Shown here piece after piece: positions 25,076 to 34,399 of a stretch of DNA of 64,000 bases (the stretch's first letter is position 1; each line of letters starts with the position of its first letter). The notes below the pieces were generated by a model that saw nothing but the letters and a program-made list of their open reading frames with translations, did no database searches and was not told where the DNA came from. Position numbers and translations under genes: made by a program. Location: the NCBI RefSeq assembly GCF_000633395.1, contig NZ_AYMU01000020.1, forward strand, positions 401,863 to 465,862. Reading direction: 5' to 3'. The stretch is from Pseudomonas sp. PH1b (GTDB lineage Bacteria; Pseudomonadota; Gammaproteobacteria; Pseudomonadales; Pseudomonadaceae).

Positions 25076-25150
25076 TTAGCGGCTGGCGAAGTACATGGTG
25101 ACTTCGAAGCCGATACGCAGGTCGGTGTAAGCCGGTTTGGACCAAGTCAT
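25076..25150 (-). CDS. pqqA: PqqA precursor peptide of PQQ
   Basis: The 24-residue peptide has the invariant E16-V-T-M-Y20 pair whose side chains become PQQ, within the RIGFEVTMYFASR region. An AGGAG ribosome site lies 8 bases before the ATG. It is too short for ordinary gene finding. It is transcribed at the head of pqqABCDE, 156 bases after pqqF, with a strong hairpin right behind it. Confidence 0.97.
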   Translation of the reverse strand: MTWSKPAYTDLRIGFEVTMYFASR

Positions 25151-25306
25151 AAAAGTGCTCCTATGGGGTGGATGGGACGATTGTTGCCTATACATATAGT
25201 CCACCTCCAGCGGGAGATGTTCAGATGCTTAGGGGGCTATCTTACTAAATTCCTGCTGCAGGTTGCCCGCAATTCTGAAGAAAGCTCATTGCAGCGCGGG
25301 TAATGA

Positions 25307-27775
25307 TCATTCTGCCACTTGCCAGGGCGAACCCGGGCAGGGCCCGTTGGCCCAGGCCCTCCAGCCTCCGCTCGCTTCCTTGAGGTGCTCGGCGGCCTGG
25401 GCCGTGCCCTCAGGCGTGAGCGCGTCGATGCAGGTCTGCAACTGCTGCAGGTAATCCGACGGATGGCCGGCCAGCTTTGCCTGCCATAGCAGTTCCATGG
25501 CATGGAGCAGGGGCAGCGTTGCTGGTTCGAACTGGCGCGCCAGAGCCGTCCGCTGTTCGTTCCAGGCCGGTTCGCTGAGCGACATGATCCCCTCAGGCAG
25601 ACGCTGGAGGAACTCTTCGAGGTGCTGGAGTAGGTGCGTGGCGTTGGCGTTGGGAGATTGCACGCCGAACAGCAGGCCGGTCTGGCCATTACGCTGGCGC
25701 ACTGCACTGAATACCGCATAGCCCAACTGCAACTCGACTCGCAGCCGTTGATAGAACGGTGTCTGGCAGACCTGCCCCAGCATGCGCCAGGCCGCTTCAT
25801 CGGCAAGGCTGGCACCCGGTGTCGGGCAGAACAGCAACAACCCATGTTCGCCGGGCTCTCCAGACAAGCAGTGCCACTGGTACCGGCCTTCAGGCGCTGC
25901 CGGCTGGCGGAGGGTGGTATCCGCCGTACCGGGCATTTGATGCAGCGCCCGGCTGAGGGCTTCTTGTGCACTGGCCGGCAATGCCAAAGCCAGCCCATCC
26001 CAGCGGGCAGCGGCCCACAGTGCTTGCAGTGCCTGCGGGCCCTGCGCTGATGGGCCGCTGGGCAGGGGTTGCTCGCTGAATATCTTCAGCAACTGACGGA
26101 TCGGCATCAACGGTGCTTGGTCGGTGGTCGCCTCGTTCTGCAGCCAGAATGATTCGGTGGGATGGCTGAGGGTCTTCAAGGCTTGCTGCAGTACGGCAGG
26201 CAGAGGGGCGTGCAGGCCGCTCAGTGTCAGCAACCAGTCTGGTCCTGCCGTCGAGAAACCCAGTTCCACCCCGGCTTGGCGAGCATCAATGCGCAACGGC
26301 TCCAGACTGCGATCCAAGCGCGCGTGGAGGCCGGCCGGTGCGGGCGAGGCCAGGCGCCAGCGCAACCTCAGTGCCGCCTCGGCACTCTCGCTTGGCAGCG
26401 CCTGGCTGAAGCTCAAGGCCGACGGTTCTCGCCTCCCCCGGGAACGGTCCTGGGCAAAGGTACGCAGTCCCCGATGAGCGCTGGTCTGGCCGCGAATCAA
26501 TCCCGCCCGCGGTGCTTCGCTGGTCGGGCGCAGGAACGGGTTGGGCGGGGGCAGGCGCCAGTCGCTGCTGAAGTTGTCCATCGCCTGGGGCTGCAGTTGC
26601 TCGAGCACTTGCTTGAGGGCAACCAGCCCCAGCTCATCCAGTTCGCCGACGATTTGCCGGCAGTCTCGTTGCGCCAGCTCCAGGGCGCTGCTGGACTGGC
26701 TCCGGCGTTGTTGCAGCAAGGCATATTCTTCCTGCAACTGTGGCCAATCGGCCTGGGCGCTGAAGAACCCCAGCCATTCCATCAGCAGCGCCTGGGTCTG
26801 AGCCGCTGCTGTCGGTTTTTCTGTGCAAAGGCCGAGCTCCAGGTGCAGCAGGGCTTGTCCGGCAAACTGGTACAGCGGCGTCGCTTTCAGGCTATGGGCC
26901 AGGTGACGTTGCTGCAGTTCGGCGAGCAGTCCGCCGGGTTTGGCCGATTGCAGCCAGGTACAGAGAAAGTCCAGTGCGGCAGCTGCGCCCTCGGGTAGCT
27001 GTTCAAGGGCAAACAGCAGATCCTGGCGCTGTGCGCCGAGTTGTTGATAAGTCGTGGTGGAGGATGTCAGCAACGCGGGTGGGCGACTCTGCGCAATACG
27101 CTTCCCACTGGGCAACTCCACGGCGCAGCGCTCGGCCAGGGCCCGAAGCTCTTCCAGGGGCTGTGGCCCGGCGAGGCTCAGGGTCATCTGCCCGGTCTGG
27201 TAGAAAGCCCGATAAAACTGCTGCAGGGCGTGCTGGAAAGCACTGTTGGGCAGGTTCAGGCTGTAGCGGTTGCCCGCGTGAAAGGCCCGCAGGGGATGGG
27301 CCGCAGACAAGCCGTCATACAGTGCGAACTGACGTTGCGCCGCCCCATCCCGGGACCAGGCGATGAACTCCGCGTGCAGGACTTCCCGTTCCCGTCGCTG
27401 ATCTTCCAGGCTCAGGCGCGGCCGGCCGAGCATGTCGCCCAGGCGCTCGAGGGCACCGGCAAACGCTGCGACCGGCAGCTCGAAAAAGAACTCGGTACTG
27501 CGCTCGCAGGTCTTGGCGTTCAGTTGCCCACCCTGGGCGCGGACATAGGTCATCAGTCCCTGATCGGCGGGAAAGCGCTCGGTACCGAGAAACAGCAAGT
27601 GTTCCAGGAAGTGCGCCAGGCCCGGCCAGGCCAGCGGCACATCGTGACTGCCGGCAGCTACACGCAGGGCCGCCGCGCAGCGTTTCAAATGGGGAGCATG
27701 ACGCAAGGACACCTGCAGGCCGTTGGCCAGGGTTTCCAGGTGGGGCAGAGGGTGGTTCAGCGCGGGCATGAGCAC
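25307..27775 (-). CDS. pqqF: PqqF M16-family zinc protease
   Basis: The 822-residue pitrilysin-type protease has the inverted zinc motif HFLEH (H55, E58, H59) and a distal glutamate in EREVLHAEF. Four M16 half-domains fit the length. PqqF cuts the cross-linked Glu-Tyr unit out of PqqA, in some species with a partner. It is 42 bases downstream of davA and 156 bases upstream of pqqA, so it may ride on the davBA transcript as well as its own promoter. Confidence 0.95.
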   Translation of the reverse strand: MLMPALNHPLPHLETLANGLQVSLRHAPHLKRCAAALRVAAGSHDVPLAWPGLAHFLEHLLFLGTERFPADQGLMTYVRAQGGQLNAKTCERSTEFFFELPVAAFAGALERLGDMLGRPRLSLEDQRREREVLHAEFIAWSRDGAAQRQFALYDGLSAAHPLRAFHAGNRYSLNLPNSAFQHALQQFYRAFYQTGQMTLSLAGPQPLEELRALAERCAVELPSGKRIAQSRPPALLTSSTTTYQQLGAQRQDLLFALEQLPEGAAAALDFLCTWLQSAKPGGLLAELQQRHLAHSLKATPLYQFAGQALLHLELGLCTEKPTAAAQTQALLMEWLGFFSAQADWPQLQEEYALLQQRRSQSSSALELAQRDCRQIVGELDELGLVALKQVLEQLQPQAMDNFSSDWRLPPPNPFLRPTSEAPRAGLIRGQTSAHRGLRTFAQDRSRGRREPSALSFSQALPSESAEAALRLRWRLASPAPAGLHARLDRSLEPLRIDARQAGVELGFSTAGPDWLLTLSGLHAPLPAVLQQALKTLSHPTESFWLQNEATTDQAPLMPIRQLLKIFSEQPLPSGPSAQGPQALQALWAAARWDGLALALPASAQEALSRALHQMPGTADTTLRQPAAPEGRYQWHCLSGEPGEHGLLLFCPTPGASLADEAAWRMLGQVCQTPFYQRLRVELQLGYAVFSAVRQRNGQTGLLFGVQSPNANATHLLQHLEEFLQRLPEGIMSLSEPAWNEQRTALARQFEPATLPLLHAMELLWQAKLAGHPSDYLQQLQTCIDALTPEGTAQAAEHLKEASGGWRAWANGPCPGSPWQVAE

Positions 27776-27817
27776 TTCCAGAACAGAGAAGCGCTCATGC
27801 TAGCGGATATCCCTGGA

Positions 27818-28612
27818 TCAGCGCTTGTTCAGGTCGTCGTAAAGCTCGGGACGGCGATCGGCAAGATAGCGGTTGAGCGCTCGAGACTCGGCCATCAACT
27901 CTCGGTCCAGGGTGCCGATGATCAAAGCCTCGTCGAGCCCGGCCAGGGCAATCCGGCTACCGTCGGGGGCGGCGATGCTGCTTTGCCCGCAGTAGCGGAT
28001 CTGCTCTTCATGGCCACAGTAGTTGGCATAGGCCACGTAGCACTGGTTCTCGAAGGCCCGGGCGCGAATCGTCACGTCGGCGACGAAGTCGTAGGGCACC
28101 ATATTGGCGGTCGGCACCAGAATCAGCTCGGCACCCGCCAGGGCCAGGCGACGCGCATTTTCCGGGAACTCGATGTCGTAGCAGATCAGGAAGCCGAGCG
28201 TCCAGCCGTCCAGTTCCACGAGGGGGAAATCATCGTCGCCGGCGCTGAACATCGAGTGGTCGAGGTCGCCGAACAGATGGGTCTTGCGGTAGTTGCACAG
28301 GCGCTGGCCATGGGCATCGATCAATTGCACGGCGTTGTAGATCTGGCCGTCGGCACTGCGCTCCGGGTAGCCATAGAGAATCGCCGTGCCGGCCGCCTGG
28401 GCGATGGCGGCGATGCGCTGGGCCGACGGGCCGTCCTGAGCCTCCGCCAGGGCAGCAACTGCTTCCAGGCCAATGTTGTAGCCGCTGAGGAACATCTCCG
28501 GCAGCACCAGCAGATCGGCATCGGTGGCTTCCATGGCCACCTGATGCAGGCGTTGCAGGTTGCCGGCCACATCCAGCGGCCGTGGCGGGCACTGATACAG
28601 GGCGACGCGCAT
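27818..28612 (-). CDS. davA: 5-aminopentanamidase (delta-aminovaleramidase)
   Basis: The 264-residue carbon-nitrogen hydrolase hydrolyses 5-aminopentanamide to 5-aminovalerate, step two of the DavBA lysine route. The triad is E39 (LPEMFLSG), K110 (YRKTHLF) and C144 (ICYDIEFPE). I start at 28612 (MRVALYQCPP), with GGAG 8 bases upstream. A longer frame to 28675 adds 21 residues absent from the family. Assignment over a generic nitrilase rests on its place after davB, exactly as in P. putida. Confidence 0.92.
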   Translation of the reverse strand: MRVALYQCPPRPLDVAGNLQRLHQVAMEATDADLLVLPEMFLSGYNIGLEAVAALAEAQDGPSAQRIAAIAQAAGTAILYGYPERSADGQIYNAVQLIDAHGQRLCNYRKTHLFGDLDHSMFSAGDDDFPLVELDGWTLGFLICYDIEFPENARRLALAGAELILVPTANMVPYDFVADVTIRARAFENQCYVAYANYCGHEEQIRYCGQSSIAAPDGSRIALAGLDEALIIGTLDRELMAESRALNRYLADRRPELYDDLNKR

Positions 28613-28723
28613 GGTCTTCACTCCACTCACTGACAGACCGGCCACTGTAGCCGTTGTCACAGGTTCATACGACATCCCCGCAGAGGGTACCTGCGGGGAC
28701 GAGCACCTGCCCGGCCGCCGGTT

Positions 28724-30406
28724 TCAGTCGGCCAGGGCAATTGGCCCGATCTCGTGGAACACATCCCCTGGGCCCGGGTTCTCGGCATGAGTGGCGCCAC
28801 CGAAGTGCTTCATGATCCCCCACACCGCGTTCAGCGAGGTCTGCACTGCGCCTTCGACCCAGGCCGGGGTCCAGGACACGTCGTCGCCGGCGATGAAGAT
28901 ACCGCGCTGCTCGGCGGGCATGTCGTCCTGCATGAAGTGCGCATACATCCGTTGGTTGTAGCGATAGTGGCCCGGCAGCGCGCCCTTGAAGGCGCCGAGG
29001 AAGTGCGGATCGGCCTCCCAGGACACGGTGATCGGGTCGCCGATGATGCGACTGGCGATGTCCACCTTGGGGTAGATCTTCTTCAGCGCGTCCAATGCCA
29101 GCTTCACGCGTTTTTCCACCGGCTGCGGAAGCATCTTCAGGGCATCGCTCATCCATGAGTAGGACAGGCAGATCACCCCCGGCTTGTCGTCGCCATTATC
29201 GAACAGGTAGGTGCCGCGGGTCAGACGGTCGGTGAGGGTCATGCTCATCAGATCGCGACCGGTTTCCGGATCCTTGTCCTTCCAGAATGGCCGGTCGACC
29301 ATGACGAAGGTTTTCGACGACTGCATGTAGCGGGTGCGGTCCAGGGCCATCCACATCTTCTGCGAGAACAGCGACTCCTCGCATTCAATCTGGGTGGTCA
29401 ACAGCCAGCTCTGGCAGGTGGTCAGTACCGCTGCGTATTCCCGGGTATCGCCCCAGTTGTCGGTGACGCTGAAACGGCCGTCGGCAGCCCGGGCAATGCG
29501 CTTGACCCCGGTGCGCGGCGCGCCGTGGTGCAGCGAGCTGAGGCTGGTGCCGGCCGGCCAGTGAGCGCAGCGCTCAGGGACGTGGCGCCAGATGCCCAGG
29601 GGCACCTGCTCGACGCCGCCCACCACCAGGTGCTGGTGATCGTCGCAGTTGGTCATCACCACGCGGAAGATTTCCAGCATCGAGTTGGGGAAGTCCGAGT
29701 CCCAGCCACCGGTGCCGAAGCCCACCTGGCCGAACACTTCACGATGGTGGAACGACAGCTTGGCAAAGGCCTTGGAGGTGGCGACGAAGTCGTAGAAGGT
29801 GCGGTCGTCCCACAGCGGCACCAGGGTGTTCCACAGCTCCTTGAGGCGCGGCACGTCGCGGTCGCGGATTGCCTGCTGGATCTCGCTGAAGCGTGAGCCA
29901 TCTTCCAGGGCGTCGGCCCAGGCGTCGGCGACTTCCTGGAACAGTGCCGGCAGGTCGGCGAGCTTCTGAGCGTAGTGGGTCTGGCCTTCGAGGTCGATGA
30001 CCGTGCTGCCCGAGGCCGGGGTCAGCGGGTTGGGAAAGGGCTTGGTCTGCAGGCCGAGCTTGTCGACGTAGTGGTAGAAGGCCGTGGATGACACAGGAAA
30101 GCGCATGCCACCCAGCTCGGCGATGATCCCTTCGGCGCCTTCGAAGGCCTGGGAGCGCAGGCGGCCGCCCATTTTCGATGCTTCGTAGACCACCGGCTTG
30201 AGGCCCAGCTTCATCAGCTCGTAGGCCGCCACCAGCCCGGCGATGCCGGCGCCGACAATTGCCACTTCGGTGCCGTGCTGGGCCTGGGGAATACTGCCCA
30301 GGCCGGCGGGATGCTCGATCCAGTCGTCGAAGGCGAAAGGGAAGTCCGGGCCGAAGATGGTGATCGGCTTCTTACCGTCTGCAGGATGGCGATTGTTCTT
30401 GTTCAT
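28724..30406 (-). CDS. davB: L-lysine 2-monooxygenase DavB
   Basis: The 560-residue flavin amine-oxidase-family enzyme oxidatively decarboxylates lysine to 5-aminopentanamide. The Rossmann motif VAIVGAGIAGLVAAYEL (about 48-64) and a C-terminal FAD segment (GIFIAGDDVSWTPAWVEGA) are clear. It is related to tryptophan 2-monooxygenase (IaaM). The linked davA and the P. putida-type neighbourhood argue for lysine as substrate. A hairpin without a T-run lies in the 111-base gap before davA. Confidence 0.92.
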   Translation of the reverse strand: MNKNNRHPADGKKPITIFGPDFPFAFDDWIEHPAGLGSIPQAQHGTEVAIVGAGIAGLVAAYELMKLGLKPVVYEASKMGGRLRSQAFEGAEGIIAELGGMRFPVSSTAFYHYVDKLGLQTKPFPNPLTPASGSTVIDLEGQTHYAQKLADLPALFQEVADAWADALEDGSRFSEIQQAIRDRDVPRLKELWNTLVPLWDDRTFYDFVATSKAFAKLSFHHREVFGQVGFGTGGWDSDFPNSMLEIFRVVMTNCDDHQHLVVGGVEQVPLGIWRHVPERCAHWPAGTSLSSLHHGAPRTGVKRIARAADGRFSVTDNWGDTREYAAVLTTCQSWLLTTQIECEESLFSQKMWMALDRTRYMQSSKTFVMVDRPFWKDKDPETGRDLMSMTLTDRLTRGTYLFDNGDDKPGVICLSYSWMSDALKMLPQPVEKRVKLALDALKKIYPKVDIASRIIGDPITVSWEADPHFLGAFKGALPGHYRYNQRMYAHFMQDDMPAEQRGIFIAGDDVSWTPAWVEGAVQTSLNAVWGIMKHFGGATHAENPGPGDVFHEIGPIALAD

Positions 30407-30599
30407 GGCTGACCTTGGCGGGCGGCTCAGCAGTGTGCTGAGTATAGGAAAAGATGGCAGCCATTTTAGAGAGGGTAAAACACGTTAATAAGACGCAAAC
30501 TGTCGTCGTTATGCATTGTTATTTATCTATGTGACGAACCATTATCGCAAAACGACGAGTTCATCTTGGCTATGCCGTTGCGAGTGCGCCGGGACTGCC

Positions 30600-31061
30600 T
30601 CACAGCGCATGGCCGCGATCGATCTTGCTGCTGAGGATGATCGAGGTGGTGGTCTTTTCCACGCCATCGACGCTGCCGATCTGGTCCAGCAATTGGTCCA
30701 GTTGCTCTGGCGAGTCGGTGCGCAGCCAGGCCACGTAGTCGAATTCGCCACTGACCGCGCACAACTGCTGGACCTGGGCCATGCCGCTCAAGCGACGCAG
30801 GACTTCCTTGCCGGAACGCGGCTGGACCTTGATGCCGACATACGCCTGCAAGCCGCCATCGACCACACGCTGGCCCAGGCGCACGCCGTAGCCGGTGATC
30901 ACCCGGGTTTTCTCCAGGCGTGCCAGGCGCGAGGTCACGGTGGTGCGGGCGATACCCAATTGCCGGGCCAGCATCGCCACGCTTTCGCGGGCGTTGATCT
31001 GCAGCGCGGCGATCAATTGACGGTCGACTTCGTCAAGAACGGGAGGGCGGCTATCGGACAA
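30600..31061 (-). CDS. Lrp/AsnC-family regulator, probable control of davBA
   Basis: The 153-residue protein has an N-terminal HTH (LDEVDRQLIAALQINARES, then RQLGIARTTVTSRLARLEK) and a C-terminal RAM effector domain. I place the start at a TTG (31059-31061), because GGAG lies 6 bases upstream and the protein then begins like the family (LSDSRPPVLDEVD). A longer frame to 31172 has an unrelated tail. It lies 193 bases upstream of davB on the same strand, as in P. putida. Amino-acid-responsive control of lysine catabolism is an inference. Confidence 0.88.
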   Translation of the reverse strand: MSDSRPPVLDEVDRQLIAALQINARESVAMLARQLGIARTTVTSRLARLEKTRVITGYGVRLGQRVVDGGLQAYVGIKVQPRSGKEVLRRLSGMAQVQQLCAVSGEFDYVAWLRTDSPEQLDQLLDQIGSVDGVEKTTTSIILSSKIDRGHAL

Positions 31062-31251
31062 GGTGGGCTCCAGCACGGCTATCGAGAGCGCCCATGTTAC
31101 AGCCTCGCTCTCGGTCCCGGGCGGTGACGAGTGCTGCGCCTGCGTGCAAGCGCCGGAATTTTTTTGAAACAAATGGCCTGCGGCAGATTGTCATAAGTAA
31201 CTGGTTAGTACATTCTCGCGGACTGGTTTACAGATGGCAGAGGTATTCACG

Positions 31252-33618
31252 ATGAGACACACAGGGGCTGCCGCCGGCAGCAAAGGGTTGCTTGCGGGGT
31301 TGGGTATCCTGATTGCCCTGATCGGGTTGGGCCTGGCCGGAGGCGGGGGTTACCTCGTCAGCCTGGGGGGCAGTGCCTATTTCCTGCTGATGGGCCTGGC
31401 GATGCTGGTTTCCGGGTTGCTGATTGCGCGTCGCAATCCGCGTGGTGCCTGGCTGTACGGCGTGGCCCTGGTGCTGACCGCGCTCTGGGCCGTCTGGGAC
31501 GCGGGCCTGGAGTATTGGCCGCTGGTTTCGCGGGTGCTGACCTTCGCCGTGATAGGCCTGGTGGTGGCGCTGGTCTATCCGACCCTGATGCGAGCTTCCG
31601 GCGCCCGTGCCGGGCGGGGTGCCTATGCTGTGGCGGGATTGCTGGGAGTCGGCGTTGTGGCGACCTTCGGCTACATGTTCGTACCTACTCACGTGGTCTC
31701 GGCTGATCAGGTGCCGGCGATCCAGCCAGTGGCTCCAGGCACTGAACAAAAAGATTGGGCCCACTGGGGCAACACCACGGCGGGCAACCGTTTCGCCGCA
31801 CTGGACCAGATCAACAAGGGCAATATCGATCAATTGCAGGTGGCCTGGACCTTCCGTACCGGCGACTTGCCTGAAAGCAACGGGGCCGGCGCCGAAGACC
31901 AGAACACACCGCTGCAGATCGGCAACACGGTCTACACCTGCACTGCCTACGGCAAGGTGTTCGCCCTGGACGCCGACACCGGCACCGAGCGCTGGAGGTT
32001 CGACCCCAAAGGCTCCGCGCCAAACTGGCAGCGCTGCCGTGGCCTGGGCTATTTCGAGGTTTCCACCACGTCGGCTGCCGAGTCTGCCTCCACACCTGCT
32101 GCCTGCAGCAAGCGGCTGTTCTTGCCCACCGGTGATGCAAGGCTGATTGCCATCAACGCAGAAACCGGCAAACCCTGTGAGGACTTCGGTGACAAGGGCA
32201 CGGTCGACCTGAAGACCGACATGGGCGAGATCAAGCCGGGTTACTACCAGCAAACCTCCACGCCGCTGGTGGCCGGCACCCTGGTGATCGTAGGCGGCCG
32301 AGTGGCGGACAACTTCTCCACCGGGGAGCCACCGGGCGTGGTGCGGGCCTTCGACGTGCGCAGCGGCGAGTTGAAGTGGGCCTGGGACCCGGGCAACCCG
32401 ACAACCACCAAGCGTCCACCCGCAGGTGAAACCTATACCCGCGGCACGCCAAACGTCTGGTCGGCAATGTCCTATGACGCCAAGCTGGGCCTGGTGTACC
32501 TGCCGACCGGCAACGCCACCCCGGACTTCTTCGGCGGCCAGCGCACCGAGTTCGATGACCAATGGAACTCCTCCATCGTCGCCCTCGACGTCAAGACCGG
32601 CCAGGTGCGCTGGCATTTCCAGACGACCCACCACGACCTCTGGGACTTCGACCTGCCGGCCCAGCCGCTGCTGTACGACATTCCGGATGACAAGGGCGGA
32701 GTGCAACCGGCGCTGGCCCAGGTCACCAAGCAGGGCGAGATCTTCCTGCTCAACCGCGAGACCGGGAAACCCATTGCCCGGGTCGAAGAGCGTCCGGTGC
32801 CCCAGGGTAATGTGCCGGGTGAGCGTTATTCGCCAACCCAGCCGTTCTCGGTGGAAATGCCGTCCATCGGCAACCAGACCCTGAGCGAGTCCGACATGTG
32901 GGGCGCCACGCCCTTTGACCAGTTGATGTGCCGCATCCAGTTCAAGGGCATGCGCCATGAGGGCGTATACACCCCGCCGGGTCTGGATCATGCGCTGCAG
33001 TTCCCGGGATCCCTGGGTGGCATGAACTGGGGCAGCGTGTCGGTGGACCCCACCAGCAACTACATGTTCGTCAACGACATGCGCCTGGGCCTGGCCAACT
33101 ACATGATCCCCCGGGACCAGATCGCCGCCGGCGCCAGCGGCATCGAAATGGGCGTGGTGCCCCAGGAAGGCACGCCGTTCGGCGCCATGCGCCAGCGCTT
33201 CCTCTCGGCGGCGGGCATTCCCTGCCAGAAGCCGCCGTTTGGCACGATGTCGGCCATCGACCTGAAGACCCGCAAGCTGGTATGGCAAGTGCCGGTGGGC
33301 ACCGTGCAGGACACCGGCCCGCTGGGGATCCGCATGCACCTGCCGATCCCGATCGGCATGCCGACCCTGGGCGCTTCCCTGGCCACCCAGTCCGGCCTGC
33401 TGTTCTTCGCCGGCACCCAGGACTTCTACCTGCGGGCCTTCGACTCCGGCAACGGCAACGAAATCTGGAAAGCCCGCCTGCCGGTGGGCAGCCAGTCGGG
33501 GCCGATGACCTATGTCTCTCCCAAGACCGGGCGCCAGTACATTCTGCTCACCGCAGGCGGTGCCCGACAGTCGACCGACCGGGGCGACTACGTGATTGCC
33601 TACGCGTTGCCCAAGTAA
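31252..33618 (+). CDS. gcd: Membrane-bound PQQ-dependent glucose dehydrogenase
   Basis: This 788-residue quinoprotein oxidises glucose to gluconolactone in the periplasm and passes electrons to ubiquinone. Five hydrophobic helices occupy about residues 1-145. An eight-bladed PQQ propeller follows, with DWAHWGNTTAGNRF at its start and FQTTHHDLWDFDLPAQP and the final GDYVIAYALPK as Gcd signatures. I prefer the ATG at 31252 (GAGG 8 bases upstream) to one at 31234, which lacks a ribosome site. It lies next to the PQQ cluster. A quinate-dehydrogenase specificity is less likely. Confidence 0.92.
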   Translation: MRHTGAAAGSKGLLAGLGILIALIGLGLAGGGGYLVSLGGSAYFLLMGLAMLVSGLLIARRNPRGAWLYGVALVLTALWAVWDAGLEYWPLVSRVLTFAVIGLVVALVYPTLMRASGARAGRGAYAVAGLLGVGVVATFGYMFVPTHVVSADQVPAIQPVAPGTEQKDWAHWGNTTAGNRFAALDQINKGNIDQLQVAWTFRTGDLPESNGAGAEDQNTPLQIGNTVYTCTAYGKVFALDADTGTERWRFDPKGSAPNWQRCRGLGYFEVSTTSAAESASTPAACSKRLFLPTGDARLIAINAETGKPCEDFGDKGTVDLKTDMGEIKPGYYQQTSTPLVAGTLVIVGGRVADNFSTGEPPGVVRAFDVRSGELKWAWDPGNPTTTKRPPAGETYTRGTPNVWSAMSYDAKLGLVYLPTGNATPDFFGGQRTEFDDQWNSSIVALDVKTGQVRWHFQTTHHDLWDFDLPAQPLLYDIPDDKGGVQPALAQVTKQGEIFLLNRETGKPIARVEERPVPQGNVPGERYSPTQPFSVEMPSIGNQTLSESDMWGATPFDQLMCRIQFKGMRHEGVYTPPGLDHALQFPGSLGGMNWGSVSVDPTSNYMFVNDMRLGLANYMIPRDQIAAGASGIEMGVVPQEGTPFGAMRQRFLSAAGIPCQKPPFGTMSAIDLKTRKLVWQVPVGTVQDTGPLGIRMHLPIPIGMPTLGASLATQSGLLFFAGTQDFYLRAFDSGNGNEIWKARLPVGSQSGPMTYVSPKTGRQYILLTAGGARQSTDRGDYVIAYALPK

Positions 33619-33635
33619 CCGCTGTACGCCGGGCC

Positions 33636-33668
33636 ATGCACAAGCCGCGCATAGCGCGGCTTGTGCAT
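33636..33668 (+). terminator. Perfect 15-bp hairpin after gcd
   Basis: ATGCACAAGCCGCGC and GCGCGGCTTGTGCAT pair perfectly around ATA, starting 18 bases after the gcd stop. No T-run follows. It is a likely transcript 3' end or a processing barrier serving both strands. Confidence 0.6.
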
Positions 33669-33686
33669 TGATGAGGGGCTGCGGCA

Positions 33687-33845
33687 TCAGGCCTGGGCAA
33701 CCCTGGCGAAGGCGGCACGCAAGCGCTGCGTGCCCTGTTCGGCGCCGACGCTGATGCGGCCCAGTGCGGCCAGTTACTCCACCCCCTACCGATTTTCACC
33801 CGCCGCGCGGCCAAGGCGTCGACGAGTTCCTGAGGCGGCGCTTGA
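33687..33845 (-). pseudogene. C-terminal remnant of a HisC-like aminotransferase
   Basis: On the minus strand one frame reads QELVDALAARRVKIGR and WSNWPHWA. After a one-base shift near 33757-33763 a second frame reads RISVGAEQGTQRLRAAFARV to a stop at 33687-33689. Joined, they resemble the last ~50 residues of histidinol-phosphate-type aminotransferases (RxVxIGR...WxRISVGT...RFxxAF). No upstream part of the gene is present. The remnant borders the tRNA-flanked island and was probably cut by a deletion there. Confidence 0.6.
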
Positions 33846-33940
33846 GTTCTTTTGAAGGGAGCAACGAGAGGCTGGCGGAGATGATTTAAGGTGGCGGTTT
33901 GCCAGATAACAGCCGATGCAGAGGGATCGACAGGCACAAA

Positions 33941-34014
33941 AAAGCCGCGCCAGTGCGCGGCTTTGAAGGTGGTGGGCCCACACGGACTTGAACCGTGGAC
34001 CAAAGGATTATGAG
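33941..34014 (-). repeat. Left att repeat: duplicate tRNA-Ile 3' part and its terminator
   Basis: It is identical to 37208-37270 from AGTGCGCGG through the T-arm, variable loop and anticodon stem up to TTATGAG. One extra C lies in the terminator loop (AAAGCCGCGCCAGTGCGCGGCTTT). On the minus strand the hairpin is followed by six T (33936-33941), so this copy keeps the original strong terminator. The tRNA portion stops in the anticodon loop and cannot give a functional tRNA. Confidence 0.88.
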
Positions 34015-34399
34015 CCCCCAAAAAAGACCCGCATCCATTGGGAAAACCTTTATAAGTTCAGGTTTTACTGGGCGTCTTGTCCCATATTCCCCATAGAGTG
34101 CTCGGGTGCCTGGACACATTCTGGACACTTTTTGCAGTGGCCATTGCACACCCTTACAAAACCTTTCACACCGTGCAATGGCCACCACCAGCCCAGGCCC
34201 TGCGGCTGGCCTGGTCCGCAGTCCCCTTTGCATCTCCCGCCGGTTTGCACAAAAAAAGGACGCAGAGCCCGTCGGCGGGAGGAGGATAAGTGCTTTTTCA
34301 TGAGGTTTTTTTCCGTGGTCGGGATTTTCCGACTGCGAAAGACTCTGGCTGAGTTGCGAGGGCAATTGGGAGGGGGAAGACAGCCCCGGCCTTGCAGTC
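34015..34399. other. Island left arm without a gene; inverted repeat and integrase-end echo
   Basis: I see no credible coding frame here. A 13-bp perfect inverted repeat (GTGGCCATTGCAC, 34137-34149; GTGCAATGGCCAC, 34173-34185) encloses 23 bases. Just before it, CCTGGACACATTCTGGACAC (34109-34128) repeats exactly at 37124-37143, where it encodes the integrase C-terminal end PGHILDT. The left copy reads PGHILDTF in one frame, so it is probably the last trace of a second integrase gene. Confidence 0.6.

Noticed and set aside
31228..33687. 819-codon minus-strand frame opposite gcd
   Set aside because: It is a shadow of the glucose dehydrogenase. The plus strand carries all the quinoprotein motifs.
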